Shown piece by piece: positions 1 through 11,573 of a stretch of DNA of 64,000 bases. Below the pieces are notes generated by a model that was not told the DNA's origin, did no database searches, and saw only the letters and a program-made list of their open reading frames with translations. The stretch is from Mycobacterium paraffinicum (GTDB lineage: Bacteria; Actinomycetota; Actinomycetes; Mycobacteriales; Mycobacteriaceae). The stretch's first letter is position 1. Every line of letters begins with the position of its first letter. The DNA lies in NCBI RefSeq assembly GCF_001907675.1, contig NZ_MPNT01000018.1, forward strand, positions 1-64,000. Direction: 5' to 3'. Position numbers and translations under genes: made by a program.

Positions 1-21
1 AACTCGGGGCCGCGGGCTGGC

Positions 22-2823
<2,802 letters not shown>

Positions 2824-2827
<4 letters not shown>

Positions 2828-3873
2828 AGGGAGTGGACCAGCGACACCAGATCGGTCAGCACACCGGGGTCGGTTTCCGGCAGCACGCCGTGGCCAAGGT
2901 TGAAGACGTGACCGGTCGCACCCGCGTCGACGGCCCGGCGCCCGTCGTCGACGACGGCGCGGGCGGCGCGTTCCACGGCCGGCCATCCGGCCATCAGCAC
3001 TACCGGATCGAGGTTGCCCTGCAACGCGGTGCCGGGCGCGACCCGCGCGGCCGCGTCGGTCAGCGAGGTGCGCCAGTCGACGCCCACCACCGTCGAGCCG
3101 ACCGTCGACATGGCGCCCAGCAGTTCGGCGGTGCCGACCCCGAAGTGCGTCATCGGCACGCCGTGTTCGGCGAGCGCGCCGAAAACCCGGGCGCTGTGCG
3201 GTTGCACGTAGCTGCGGTAGTCGGCCAGCGACAGGGCGCCCGCCCACGAGTCGAACACCTGAATGGCGTCCACCCCGGCATCGAGCTGAGTCCGCAAAAA
3301 GCCCACCGTGATGTCGGTCAGCTTCTCCATCAGCGCATGCCAGCTCTCCGGCTCGGCGAGCATCATCGCCTTGGTGCGGGCGTGGTGGCGGCTCGGGCCG
3401 CCCTCGATCAGGTAGGACGCCAGCGTGAACGGCGCCCCCGCGAACCCGATCAGCGGGACGTCGCCCAGCGCGGCCACCAGCAGCGTGACCGCGTCGGACA
3501 CCGGCTGAATACGTTGCCGGTCAAGGGGTTTCATCGCATCGACGTCGGCCGCGGTGCGAACCGGAGAGGCGATCACCGGCCCGACGCCCGCGACGATGTC
3601 CAGGTCGACGCCCGCGCCGAGCAGCGGCACCACGATGTCGGAGAACAATATCGCCGCGTCGACGTCGTGCCGGCGCACCGGCTGCAGGGTGATCTCGCAC
3701 ACCAGCTCGGCGTCGAAACAGGCCGACAGCATGTCGGTCTGGGCCCGCAGCGCCCGGTATTCGGGCAGCGAACGACCGGCCTGCCGCATGAACCACACCG
3801 GGGGACGCGCGGGTTTGCCGCCGGTGACGGCGGCCAGATACGGCGACTCGGGGAGGTCGCGACGGGTACTCAT
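2824..3873 (-). CDS. hemE: Uroporphyrinogen decarboxylase
   Basis: A 349-residue enzyme that decarboxylates the four acetate side chains of uroporphyrinogen III to give coproporphyrinogen III. Both family signatures are visible: [17 protein letters not shown] near residue 24 and the [13 protein letters not shown] segment near residue 135. The ATG at 3873 (MSTRRDLPE) is chosen by comparison with the usual length of the family (Rv2678c, 357 residues); the frame stays open upstream, but that extension does not resemble the family. It is the first gene of the heme operon and is divergent from echA15. Confidence 0.96.
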
Positions 3874-3917
3874 CGCCCTCAATGCTGCCACGACGGCGAC
3901 CCCGTCCCCGCGCTGCG

Positions 3918-3923
3918 TACTAT
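3918..3923 (+). promoter_or_regulatory. -10 box TACTAT of a probable leaderless echA15 transcript
   Basis: TACTAT ends 7 bases before the GTG start at 3931, and there is no Shine-Dalgarno sequence. This is the spacing expected when the start codon is also the transcription start, as is common in mycobacteria. Inferred from sequence only. Confidence 0.55.
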
Positions 3924-3930
3924 CACGACC

Positions 3931-4752
3931 GTGCCAGTCAGCCACCCCCCCGTGAATTACGACGAGTTCCCCAGCCTGCGCTGCGAAGTGGGAGACAAGG
4001 GCATCCTGACGCTGGTCCTCGACGCCCCCGGCCTCAACTCGGTGGGCCCGCAGATGCACCGCGACCTGGCCGACATCTGGCCCGCAATCGCCCGCGACCC
4101 CGATGTGCGCGTGGTGCTGGTCCGCGGCGAAGGCAAGGCCTTCTCCTCCGGCGGCAGCTTCGACCTGATCGCCGAGACCATCGGCGAGTACGAGAGCCGC
4201 ATCCGCATCATGCGGGAGGCCCGCGACCTCGTGCTCAACATGGTCAACTTCGACAAGCCGGTGGTCTCGGCGATCCGGGGACCGGCCGTCGGGGCGGGCC
4301 TGGTGGTGGCCCTGCTCGCCGACGTCTCGGTGGCGGGCCGCACGGCGAAACTCATCGACGGGCACACGAAGCTGGGTGTGGCCGCGGGCGACCACGCCGC
4401 GATCTGCTGGCCGCTGCTGGTCGGCATGGCCAAGGCCAAGTACTACCTGCTCACCTGCGAGACGCTGCTCGGCGAGGAGGCCGAGCGCATCGGCCTGGTG
4501 TCCACCTGCGTCGACGACGACGACGTGCTGTCCACGGCCACGCGGATCGCCGAGGACCTGGCGCGCGGGGCGCAGAACGCCATCCGCTGGACCAAGCACA
4601 GCCTCAACTACTGGTACCGCATGTTCGCGCCCGCCTTCGACACCTCGCTCGGCCTGGAGTTCCTCAGCTTCAGCGGCCCCGACGTGCAGGAGGGCCTGGC
4701 CGCGCACCGCGAGAAGCGACCCGCCCGATTTACCGGCGGAAACGCCTCCTGA
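3931..4752 (+). CDS. echA15: Enoyl-CoA hydratase/isomerase EchA15
   Basis: A 273-residue crotonase-family protein, matching Rv2679 in size. The oxyanion-hole region [11 protein letters not shown] (about residue 70) and the glycine-rich [12 protein letters not shown] segment (about residue 115) are visible. It probably hydrates or isomerises acyl-CoA thioesters; the substrate cannot be read from sequence. The GTG at 3931 is chosen because it gives the family length and follows a well-placed -10 box. It is divergent from hemE. Confidence 0.9.
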   Translation: MPVSHPPVNYDEFPSLRCEVGDKGILTLVLDAPGLNSVGPQMHRDLADIWPAIARDPDVRVVLVRGEGKAFSSGGSFDLIAETIGEYESRIRIMREARDLVLNMVNFDKPVVSAIRGPAVGAGLVVALLADVSVAGRTAKLIDGHTKLGVAAGDHAAICWPLLVGMAKAKYYLLTCETLLGEEAERIGLVSTCVDDDDVLSTATRIAEDLARGAQNAIRWTKHSLNYWYRMFAPAFDTSLGLEFLSFSGPDVQEGLAAHREKRPARFTGGNAS

Positions 4753-4835
4753 ACTGGCTCGATACGCCCCGATGCGCTCTGGTAACGGCTTGGTCGCGGT
4801 CGGCGCGCCTGGTTTCGCCTGTCGGCCGATGGGTC

Positions 4836-4841
4836 TACCGT
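4836..4841 (+). promoter_or_regulatory. -10 box TACCGT upstream of the DUF3000 gene
   Basis: TACCGT lies 8 bases before the GTG at 4850. This supports that start as a leaderless one over the alternative GTG at 4904, which has a GGAG sequence about 10 bases upstream. Confidence 0.4.
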
Positions 4842-4849
4842 CGGACCCT

Positions 4850-5485
4850 GTGACCCGAGCCGCGACGACGAAGAGCGCCCGGGATGAACAGGAGCGGCGC
4901 CAAGTGACCTCAGCTGAACCGGAGCCATTCCGCGAGGCGGTAGCGGCGATGAACGGCGTCACCGTGCGGCCGGAACTCGAGCTGGGCCCGATCCGTCCGC
5001 CCCAACGCCTGGCGCCGTACAGCTACGCGCTGGGGGCCGAGGTCAAACATCCCGACCGCGAGATCGTCCCCGAGCGGTCCGACGGCGACGCCTTCGGCCG
5101 GCTGATCCTGCTCTACGACCCGGAAGGCGCCGACGCGTGGGACGGCACCATCCGCCTGGTCGCCTACATCCAGGCCGATCTGGACCCCAGCGAGGCCGTC
5201 GACCCCCTGCTGCCCGAGGTGGCGTGGAGCTGGCTGGTGGAGGCGCTGGAGTCCCGGATGGAGCAGATCACCGCCCTGGGCGGCACCGTCACCGCGACCA
5301 CCTCGGTGCGCTACGGGGACATCTCCGGGCCGCCGCGCGCCCATCAGTTGGAGCTGCGGGCGTCGTGGACGGCGACCACGCCGCAGGTCGGCGTACATGT
5401 CGAAGCCTTCTGTGAGGTACTGGAACACGCGGCGGGCCTCCCACCGACGGGCGTCACCGATCTGAGCTCCCGGTCACGCGCCTGA
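4850..5485 (+). CDS. DUF3000 family protein (Rv2680-like)
   Basis: A 211-residue protein of an actinobacterial family with no known function. The conserved part begins around the segment [12 protein letters not shown] and continues with the [12 protein letters not shown] region. The GTG at 4850 is chosen because it gives nearly the H37Rv length (210 residues) and follows a -10 box; a GTG at 4904 would give 193 residues and has a better ribosome binding site. The stop is separated by one base from the start of the RNase D-like gene, so the two are probably co-transcribed and translationally coupled. Confidence 0.85.
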   Translation: MTRAATTKSARDEQERRQVTSAEPEPFREAVAAMNGVTVRPELELGPIRPPQRLAPYSYALGAEVKHPDREIVPERSDGDAFGRLILLYDPEGADAWDGTIRLVAYIQADLDPSEAVDPLLPEVAWSWLVEALESRMEQITALGGTVTATTSVRYGDISGPPRAHQLELRASWTATTPQVGVHVEAFCEVLEHAAGLPPTGVTDLSSRSRA

Positions 5486-5486
5486 C

Positions 5487-6815
5487 ATGTGCGAACCGGA
5501 GGCCCCCGGGCCCGGCAGCACTGAGCCCGACAGCAACGAGCCCCAGCCCACGCCGCTGCTGCACCCCGCCGAAGGGATTCCCGACCTCTCGGTGACGGTC
5601 CGCCAGATCCAGGAGGCCGCGAAGCTCCTCGAGCGTGGCCGCGGACCGTTCGCCGTCGACGCCGAGCGGGCGTCGGGTTTTCGGTACTCCAACCGGGCCT
5701 ACCTCATTCAGATCCGCCGGGCCGGCGCCGGCACGGTGCTCATCGACCCGGTCAGCCACGGGGCCGACCCGCTGGAGGCGCTGCGCCCCGTCGCCGAGGT
5801 GCTGAGCGAAGACGAATGGATCCTGCATTCCGCCGACCAGGACTTGCCCTGCCTGGCGGAGGTCGGCTTGCGGCCGCCGGCCCTGTATGACACCGAGCTG
5901 GCCGGGCGGCTGGCCGGTTTCGAGCGGGTGAACCTCGCGACCATGGTGGAGCGGCTGCTGGGTTCCGGGCTGGCCAAGGGCCACGGTGCGGCCGACTGGT
6001 CCAAGCGCCCGCTGCCCGAGGAATGGCTCAACTACGCCGCGCTGGATGTGGAACTGCTCATCGAACTGCGCGCCGCGGTGGCCGACGTCCTGGCCGAGCA
6101 GGGCAAAACCGGTTGGGCCGCAGAGGAATTCGACTATCTGCGGGCGGTGGGGTCGCGGGATCCCAGCGCGGCGGCGCGGCCCGACCGGTGGCGGCGCACG
6201 TCGGGGATTCACCGGGTGCGCGACCAGCGGGCCCTGGCCGCGGTTCGCGAGCTGTGGCTGACACGCGACCGCATCGCCCAGCGCCGCGACATCGCGCCGC
6301 GACGCATCCTGCCGGACTCGGCGATCATCGAGGCCGCCATCGCCGACCCGAAGACGATCGAGGACCTCACCGCGCTGCCGGTGTTCGGCGGGCGCAATCA
6401 ACGCCGCAGCGCGGCCACCTGGCTGGGGGCGCTGGAGGCGGCCCGCCGAACCAAGAACCCGCCCGCCGACGCCGAAGCGCCCAACGGCCCGCCACCGCCG
6501 GCCCGCTGGAGCCGGCGCAAACCCGAGGCCGCCGCGCGACTGGAGGCGGCGCGGGCGGCGCTGTCGCGGGTGTCGGAGCGGGTCAACGTACCCACCGAAA
6601 ACCTGGTCTCGCCCGATCTGGTGCGGCGGCTGTGCTGGGACTGGGAGCCGGCGCCCGACCCCCTCGATGCCGTCGAGACGTTCCTGCGCGCCGGCCAGGC
6701 CCGGCGGTGGCAGCGGGAACTGGTGGATCCCCCGCTGGCCGAGGCCCTGCAGCCGCCGGCCGAGCCGCAGCCCGAGAACACCGAAATCGACGGCAGCGCG
6801 CAAAACGCCACTTAG
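5487..6815 (+). CDS. RNase D-like 3'-5' exonuclease with HRDC domain
   Basis: A 442-residue protein with a DnaQ-like exonuclease domain followed by an HRDC nucleic-acid-binding region. The metal-binding motifs are visible: FAVDAERA (Exo I, near residue 54), [11 protein letters not shown] (Exo II, near residue 113) and YAALDVELL (Exo III, Y-x3-D, near residue 182). Family members trim RNA 3' ends, for example tRNA precursors. It follows the DUF3000 gene by one base and ends tail-to-tail with dxs, sharing the bases CTAG of both stop codons. Equivalent to Rv2681. Confidence 0.9.
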   Translation: MCEPEAPGPGSTEPDSNEPQPTPLLHPAEGIPDLSVTVRQIQEAAKLLERGRGPFAVDAERASGFRYSNRAYLIQIRRAGAGTVLIDPVSHGADPLEALRPVAEVLSEDEWILHSADQDLPCLAEVGLRPPALYDTELAGRLAGFERVNLATMVERLLGSGLAKGHGAADWSKRPLPEEWLNYAALDVELLIELRAAVADVLAEQGKTGWAAEEFDYLRAVGSRDPSAAARPDRWRRTSGIHRVRDQRALAAVRELWLTRDRIAQRRDIAPRRILPDSAIIEAAIADPKTIEDLTALPVFGGRNQRRSAATWLGALEAARRTKNPPADAEAPNGPPPPARWSRRKPEAAARLEAARAALSRVSERVNVPTENLVSPDLVRRLCWDWEPAPDPLDAVETFLRAGQARRWQRELVDPPLAEALQPPAEPQPENTEIDGSAQNAT

Positions 6816-8725
6816 TCGAGGTGTTCGCGGATCTCCGCTTCGGTGACGGAGCTGCCCAAGGCGGCCACCCAACCGGTGATCCGGCGGGCCACGTCCTGAT
6901 CGGTCAGCCCGAGGTCGGCCAGCAGCTCACCCCGCGAGGCGTGCTCGTAGAACCGCTGCGGCAGGCCGACGTCGCGGCACGGAACGTCGATCTCGGCCCC
7001 GCGCAGCGCGGCGGACACCGCCGACCCCACGCCGCCGTTGACCCCGTTGTCCTCGCACGTGACGACCAGTTTGTGCTGCGCGGCCAGCTCGAGCACGCCG
7101 TCGGACACCGGTAGCACCCAGCGCGGGTCGATCACCGTCACGCCGATCCCCTGGTTGTGCAGCCGCTTGGCCACCTCCAACGCCATCGGGACGAACGCGC
7201 CGACGCCCACCAGCAGCACGTCGTGATTCAAGCCGGCGGCCGGCACCGCCAGCACGTCCACACCCGAGCGCCGCTCAAGCGCCGGAATGTCTTCCCCCAC
7301 ATCACCTTTGGGGAACCGCAGGGCGGTCGGGCCGTCGTCGACGTCGAGGGCCTCACCGAGCTCCTCGCGCAGCCGGGTGGCGTCCCGGGGTGCCGCCACC
7401 CGCATGCCCGGCACGATGCCCAGCATCGACAAGTCCCACATGCCGTTGTGGCTGGCGCCGTCCGAACCGGTGATGCCGGCGCGGTCCAGCACCAGGGTGA
7501 CGGGCAGCTTGTGCAGCGCCACATCCATCATGATCTGGTCGAAGGCGCGGTTGAGGAAAGTCGAGTAGATGGCCACCACGGGGTGCAACCCGCCCATCGC
7601 CAGGCCCGCGGCCGACGTCAGGGCGTGCTGCTCGGCGATGCCCACGTCGAACAGCCGATCGGGGAACTGTTGGCCGAAGGCGCTCAGGCCGGTCGGGCCC
7701 GGCATGGCCGCGGTGATGGCCACGATGTCGCGGCGCTTCTTGGCGTAGCCGATGAGCGCGTCGGAGAAGGTGGCGGTCCAGCCGGGGCCGGCGACCTTGG
7801 TGGCCTGCCCGGTGATCGGGTCGATCACGCCGCAGGAGTGCATCTGCTCGGCCTCGTCGTCCTCGGCCGGGCCGAAGCCCATGCCCTTGCGGGTGACGAC
7901 GTGCACGATCACCGGCCGCCCGAAACCGCGCGCGTGCCGCAGCGCCGCCTCCACCGCGCGTTCGTCGTGGCCGTCCACCGGTCCCACGTACTTCAGCCCG
8001 AGGTCGGTGAACAGCAGCTGCGGGGACAGCGAATCCTTGATGCCTGCCTTGACGCTGTGCATGAACCGGTAGGCCAGCTCGCCGAAGAACGGCATCGAGC
8101 GCACCGCGTCGCGGCCCTTCTCCAGCGCCTGCTCGTAGGCCGGCTGCAGCCGCAGGGTGGCCAGGTGGTCGGCGACACCGCCGATCGTCGGCGCGTAGCT
8201 GCGGCCGTTGTCGTTGACGACGATGATCACCGGGCGGCGCGACGCGGCGATGTTGTTCAGCGCCTCCCAGCACATACCGCCGGTGAGCGCGCCGTCGCCG
8301 ACGACGGCGACCACGTGCCGGTTGCGGTGGCCGGTCAGCTCGAACGCCTTGGCCAGGCCGTCCGCGTACGACAGCGCGGCGCTGGCGTGGCTGGACTCGA
8401 CCCAGTCGTGTTCGCTCTCGGCGCGCGACGGATAGCCCGACAGGCCGCCCTTCTTGCGCAGGCTCTCGAAGTCCTGGGCGCGGCCGGTCAGCATCTTGTG
8501 GACGTACGCCTGATGACCGGTGTCGAACACGATCGGGTCGTGCGGCGAGTCGAACACCCGATGCAGCGCCAGCGTCAGTTCGACCACGCCGAGGTTGGGC
8601 CCTAGGTGTCCCCCGGTCGCAGCGACCTTGTGGATCAGGAACTGGCGGATCTCGGCGGCCAGTTCGCGCAGCTGCGGTTGGGACAGGTGTTGCAGATCAG
8701 CGGGCCCGCGGATCTGTTCCAGCAT
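6812..8725 (-). CDS. dxs: 1-deoxy-D-xylulose-5-phosphate synthase
   Basis: A 637-residue transketolase-type enzyme that condenses pyruvate and glyceraldehyde 3-phosphate, the first step of the MEP isoprenoid pathway, using thiamine diphosphate. [14 protein letters not shown] (near residue 38), the thiamine diphosphate motif [16 protein letters not shown] (near residue 143) and YVGPVDGHD (near residue 241) are all present. The length is that of H37Rv Dxs1 (Rv2682c). It starts with ATG at 8725 and probably has a leaderless transcript. Confidence 0.97.
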   Translation of the reverse strand: MLEQIRGPADLQHLSQPQLRELAAEIRQFLIHKVAATGGHLGPNLGVVELTLALHRVFDSPHDPIVFDTGHQAYVHKMLTGRAQDFESLRKKGGLSGYPSRAESEHDWVESSHASAALSYADGLAKAFELTGHRNRHVVAVVGDGALTGGMCWEALNNIAASRRPVIIVVNDNGRSYAPTIGGVADHLATLRLQPAYEQALEKGRDAVRSMPFFGELAYRFMHSVKAGIKDSLSPQLLFTDLGLKYVGPVDGHDERAVEAALRHARGFGRPVIVHVVTRKGMGFGPAEDDEAEQMHSCGVIDPITGQATKVAGPGWTATFSDALIGYAKKRRDIVAITAAMPGPTGLSAFGQQFPDRLFDVGIAEQHALTSAAGLAMGGLHPVVAIYSTFLNRAFDQIMMDVALHKLPVTLVLDRAGITGSDGASHNGMWDLSMLGIVPGMRVAAPRDATRLREELGEALDVDDGPTALRFPKGDVGEDIPALERRSGVDVLAVPAAGLNHDVLLVGVGAFVPMALEVAKRLHNQGIGVTVIDPRWVLPVSDGVLELAAQHKLVVTCEDNGVNGGVGSAVSAALRGAEIDVPCRDVGLPQRFYEHASRGELLADLGLTDQDVARRITGWVAALGSSVTEAEIREHLD

Positions 8726-8731
8726 CCCGAT

Positions 8732-8737
8732 AGTCTA
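8732..8737 (-). promoter_or_regulatory. -10 box TAGACT of a probable leaderless dxs transcript
   Basis: On the minus strand TAGACT is followed by 6 bases and the dxs ATG. No Shine-Dalgarno sequence is seen. Confidence 0.5.
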
Positions 8738-8785
8738 CGCAGCCGGCGCGGGAACGACAGGGAAGCAACTCGGCGGGCGGCAGGC

Positions 8786-10249
8786 CTACGAACGGCCGAA
8801 GAGCTCGGCCAGGCTGTCGTGAAGTTCGGGATCTGCCAGCACAACGACCTCGTCGCCGGCCCGAAGCTCGGTGTCGCCCCGGACCGGCACCAGGCCGGTG
8901 GTGCGGACCACGATGCTCACCCAGATGTCGCCGACCCGGTCACTGAGCCCCTCGACCGTGCACCCCTCGGCGGTCGACCCACGGGCGACGCTGAAGCGAT
9001 GGACCCCCTCGGGTTCGTCCGCGAGCCGGACGCCGATCTCCCACGGCTGGGTCTGCACGGTGCGCATGGGCAGGCGGAGCAGCCGGGCGACACCGGGCAC
9101 CGAGCTGCCCTGCACCAGCACCGAGAAGATGACGACGACGACCACGATGCCGTAGAGGCGTTCGGCGTCGGGGACATGGGCGGCCCGCAGGAACTCCCCC
9201 AGCAGGATCGGCACCGCGCCCTTGAGCCCGGCGTAGAGGACGAAGACGCGCTCGTTGCGCTGCAGCCGGATCGGGACCAGGCAGGAGCCCACCGCCAGCG
9301 GCCGAATGACCAGTGTCAGGGCGACACCGAGGGCGAGCCCCGGGATCCATACGTCGGGATGGGCGAGCACGGCGATGTCGACGGTCAGGCCGAGAACGGC
9401 GAACGCGACGATTTCGGCGAGGCCGGCCAGGGCGGCGTGGAACCGCTTGATCTCCGGCTTGTACGGCGCGCGGGCGTCACCGATCACGATGCCCGCGACG
9501 AACACGGCCAGGAACCCCGAGCCGTGCGCGAGCGTGGCGATGCCGTACAGCATCAGGCTGCATGCGAGCGTTCGCAGGGGGTAGAGGCCTTCGCTCGGCA
9601 GGGCGACCCGGCGCATGAAGACGAGCAGGACCCGGCCGCCGATCACCCCGACGGCCAGACCGACCGCCATTTGCAGTGTGAATTGCGTTCCCATCCCGAC
9701 GAATCCGGCCGCGCTGAGGCCACCGGCGGCGATCAGGCTGGACATCAACGAGATGCCGACCGGATCATTGGCACCGGACTCGCCCTCCAGGATGGTGCCG
9801 CTGCGGCCCCTGATCTCACGTTTGCCCAGCACCGAAAAGACCACGGCGGGATCGGTGGGGGCCACCGCGGTTGCGACGAGCACCGCGGGGAACCAGCTGA
9901 CCCCGCATGCGTAATGCAGCATCACCGCGGCACCGGCGGCGGTGAAGGCGGTGCCCACGACCCCGAGCGACAGGATGGGGGCAACCGCCGCGCGGAACCG
10001 GGCGGGACCGATGTGCATGCCGCCGTCGAACAACACCAGCACCAGCGCGATGGTGATGACCCGCTCCACGATCCGCTCGGACGGCGGCTGCACCACGGGC
10101 ACGGTGTGCACCGCCACCGCCGTTCCGACCAGCACGAGCAGGGGCACCGGAATTTTGAACCGCTCGGTCAGACGGTTCGCGAGCACCGCAACCAAACCGA
10201 CGGCGCTGCAGAACAACACGATCAGCGCGTAACGAAGTGTCTCGGTCAC
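8786..10249 (-). CDS. Potassium/proton antiporter, CvrA/NhaP2 type, with C-terminal TrkA-C domain
   Basis: A 487-residue CPA1-type cation/proton antiporter with about 12 hydrophobic segments. Family features include LVLFDGGMHIG (near residue 67), TAVAPTDPAVVFSVLG (near residue 132) and EGESGANDPVG (near residue 155), which carries the paired acidic ion-binding residues. The last ~90 residues (GDIWVSIVVR to GDEVVVLADPE) look like a TrkA-C/RCK-C ligand-binding domain. It would export K+ in exchange for protons. The GTG at 10249 (VTETLRYAL) is chosen because membrane-type sequence begins there. At this position H37Rv carries arsenic (Rv2684-Rv2685) and ABC exporter (Rv2686c-Rv2688c) genes, so the locus differs. 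A structured leader lies upstream. Confidence 0.88.
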   Translation of the reverse strand: MTETLRYALIVLFCSAVGLVAVLANRLTERFKIPVPLLVLVGTAVAVHTVPVVQPPSERIVERVITIALVLVLFDGGMHIGPARFRAAVAPILSLGVVGTAFTAAGAAVMLHYACGVSWFPAVLVATAVAPTDPAVVFSVLGKREIRGRSGTILEGESGANDPVGISLMSSLIAAGGLSAAGFVGMGTQFTLQMAVGLAVGVIGGRVLLVFMRRVALPSEGLYPLRTLACSLMLYGIATLAHGSGFLAVFVAGIVIGDARAPYKPEIKRFHAALAGLAEIVAFAVLGLTVDIAVLAHPDVWIPGLALGVALTLVIRPLAVGSCLVPIRLQRNERVFVLYAGLKGAVPILLGEFLRAAHVPDAERLYGIVVVVVIFSVLVQGSSVPGVARLLRLPMRTVQTQPWEIGVRLADEPEGVHRFSVARGSTAEGCTVEGLSDRVGDIWVSIVVRTTGLVPVRGDTELRAGDEVVVLADPELHDSLAELFGRS

Positions 10250-10309
10250 GATGGCCGCAGTCCCACACCGCTGGGTGCGTCGACGGGCGCGGCCCGCTCT
10301 TCGGTGGTA

Positions 10310-10379
10310 GGCACCTAAGCCTTTCGGTCGGTCGACAGGGACATCGCCGACCAGACTTCCCGGCACACCGTGAGGGAGT
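10310..10379 (-). ncRNA. Candidate structured 5' leader (possible cis-regulatory RNA) of the K+/H+ antiporter gene
   Basis: The space between the RNA methyltransferase stop and the antiporter start is 130 bases, and its upstream half can fold. On the minus strand GGTCGG (10352-10347) pairs with CCGACC (10331-10326). Three further pairs follow a single bulged base, giving a 9-pair stem with an 8-base loop. It is preceded by a purine-rich GCCGGGAAG and followed by GAAAGGCTTAGGTGCC. The arrangement resembles an aptamer-like leader, but I cannot assign it to a known riboswitch class from memory. Confidence 0.35.
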
Positions 10380-11573
10380 CTATCGGCTGCGGCGGGTCAA
10401 CAGTGCGACGCATTCGGTGTGATGCGTGAGCGGGAAGGCGTCGAAGACCTTGATCTTCTCGACGGCATAGCCCTGGCCGAGGTAGAGGCCGATGTCGCGC
10501 GCGAAAGACGCCGCCTCGCAACCGATGTGCACCACCCGCGGAACCCCGGCGGCAGCCAGCAGCTCGATGACTTCGCGCCCGGCGCCGGCGCGGGGCGGAT
10601 CGAGCACCGCCACGTCGGCGCTGCAGCGTTGCGCGCCGAGCGCCCGGCGCACCGAGTCGGTGACGACCTGCACCTGCGGCAGGCCGTCCAGCGCGGCGCG
10701 GGCGGATCGCGTCGCCGCCCGAGACGTGTCCACGGTCAGCACCCGCCCGGACTCCCCGACCGCGACGCCAAGCGCCGCGGCGAAAACGCCCGCGCCGCCG
10801 TACAGATCCCACGCGGTCATGCCTGCGCCCGGTTGCGCCCAGTCGGTGACCAGCCGGCTGTAGACGGCGGCCGCGCCGCGGTGCGCCTGCCAGAAGGCAG
10901 TCACCGGAATCTGCCAGCTGCGCCCGTCCACCCGCTGGATCGCCTCGTAGCCGCCCTCGACGACCTTGGTCGCGGTCCGTTTGCCCTGCTTCAGCGTGCG
11001 CACGACGTGACGCGCGCCGTCGTCGTCGACGACCACGTGCAGCTGCGCCGTCGGGGGCCAGTCCGATTCGGCGAGCCCGTCGAGCATGCCGGGCGGCAAC
11101 TGCGCGCAGCGCAGATCGGTCACCAGCTCGTCGCTGTGATAGCGGTGAAAGCCGGGGCGACGGTCGCCGCCCACATCCAGCCGGACCCGCGTGCGCCACC
11201 CCGTCGGCCCCGAATCCGACATCGGATCGGCCTCGCCGGTCCACCGATGCCCGCCCAGTCGCTCCAGCTGGTTGGCGACGACCTGCGCCTTGAGCGCCCG
11301 CGCCGCCTCCGGCGCGGCGAACGCCAAGTCGCAACACCCGGCCCCGTCCACCCCGGCGATGGGGCACAGCGGCTCGACGCGGTCGTCGGACGGCTCCAGC
11401 ACGTCGAAAGCCTCGGCGTGCCAATAGGATCCGCGGTCGGCGGTCACCCGCGCCCGCACTCGCTCACCCGGCAGCGCGTAGCGGACGAACACCACGCGCC
11501 CTTCGTGGTGCGCCACGCAGCTGCCGCCGTTGGCCGGGGCGCCGGTCACCAGCGTGAGTTCCTGGTACGTCAA
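10380..11573 (-). CDS. TrmA/RlmCD-family RNA (uracil-5) methyltransferase with TRAM domain (Rv2689c-like)
   Basis: A 397-residue enzyme. The N-terminal ~60 residues form a TRAM RNA-binding domain. A cysteine cluster (CPIAGVDGAGCC, near residue 69) is suited to an iron-sulfur cluster, and the SAM-binding motif DLYGGAGVFA lies near residue 255. The catalytic region is DPPRAGAG followed by HIGCEAASFARD, which carries the nucleophilic cysteine. It should methylate C5 of a specific uridine in rRNA or tRNA. The TTG at 11573 is chosen because it overlaps the upstream stop (TTGA) and has GGGGA 8 bases upstream. It forms an operon with the KimA-like gene. Confidence 0.85.
   Translation of the reverse strand: MTYQELTLVTGAPANGGSCVAHHEGRVVFVRYALPGERVRARVTADRGSYWHAEAFDVLEPSDDRVEPLCPIAGVDGAGCCDLAFAAPEAARALKAQVVANQLERLGGHRWTGEADPMSDSGPTGWRTRVRLDVGGDRRPGFHRYHSDELVTDLRCAQLPPGMLDGLAESDWPPTAQLHVVVDDDGARHVVRTLKQGKRTATKVVEGGYEAIQRVDGRSWQIPVTAFWQAHRGAAAVYSRLVTDWAQPGAGMTAWDLYGGAGVFAAALGVAVGESGRVLTVDTSRAATRSARAALDGLPQVQVVTDSVRRALGAQRCSADVAVLDPPRAGAGREVIELLAAAGVPRVVHIGCEAASFARDIGLYLGQGYAVEKIKVFDAFPLTHHTECVALLTRRSR

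Noticed and set aside
2833..4752. Plus-strand 639-residue frame over hemE and echA15
   Set aside because: The first ~365 residues are the antisense of hemE. Only the part from GTG 3931 is a real protein.
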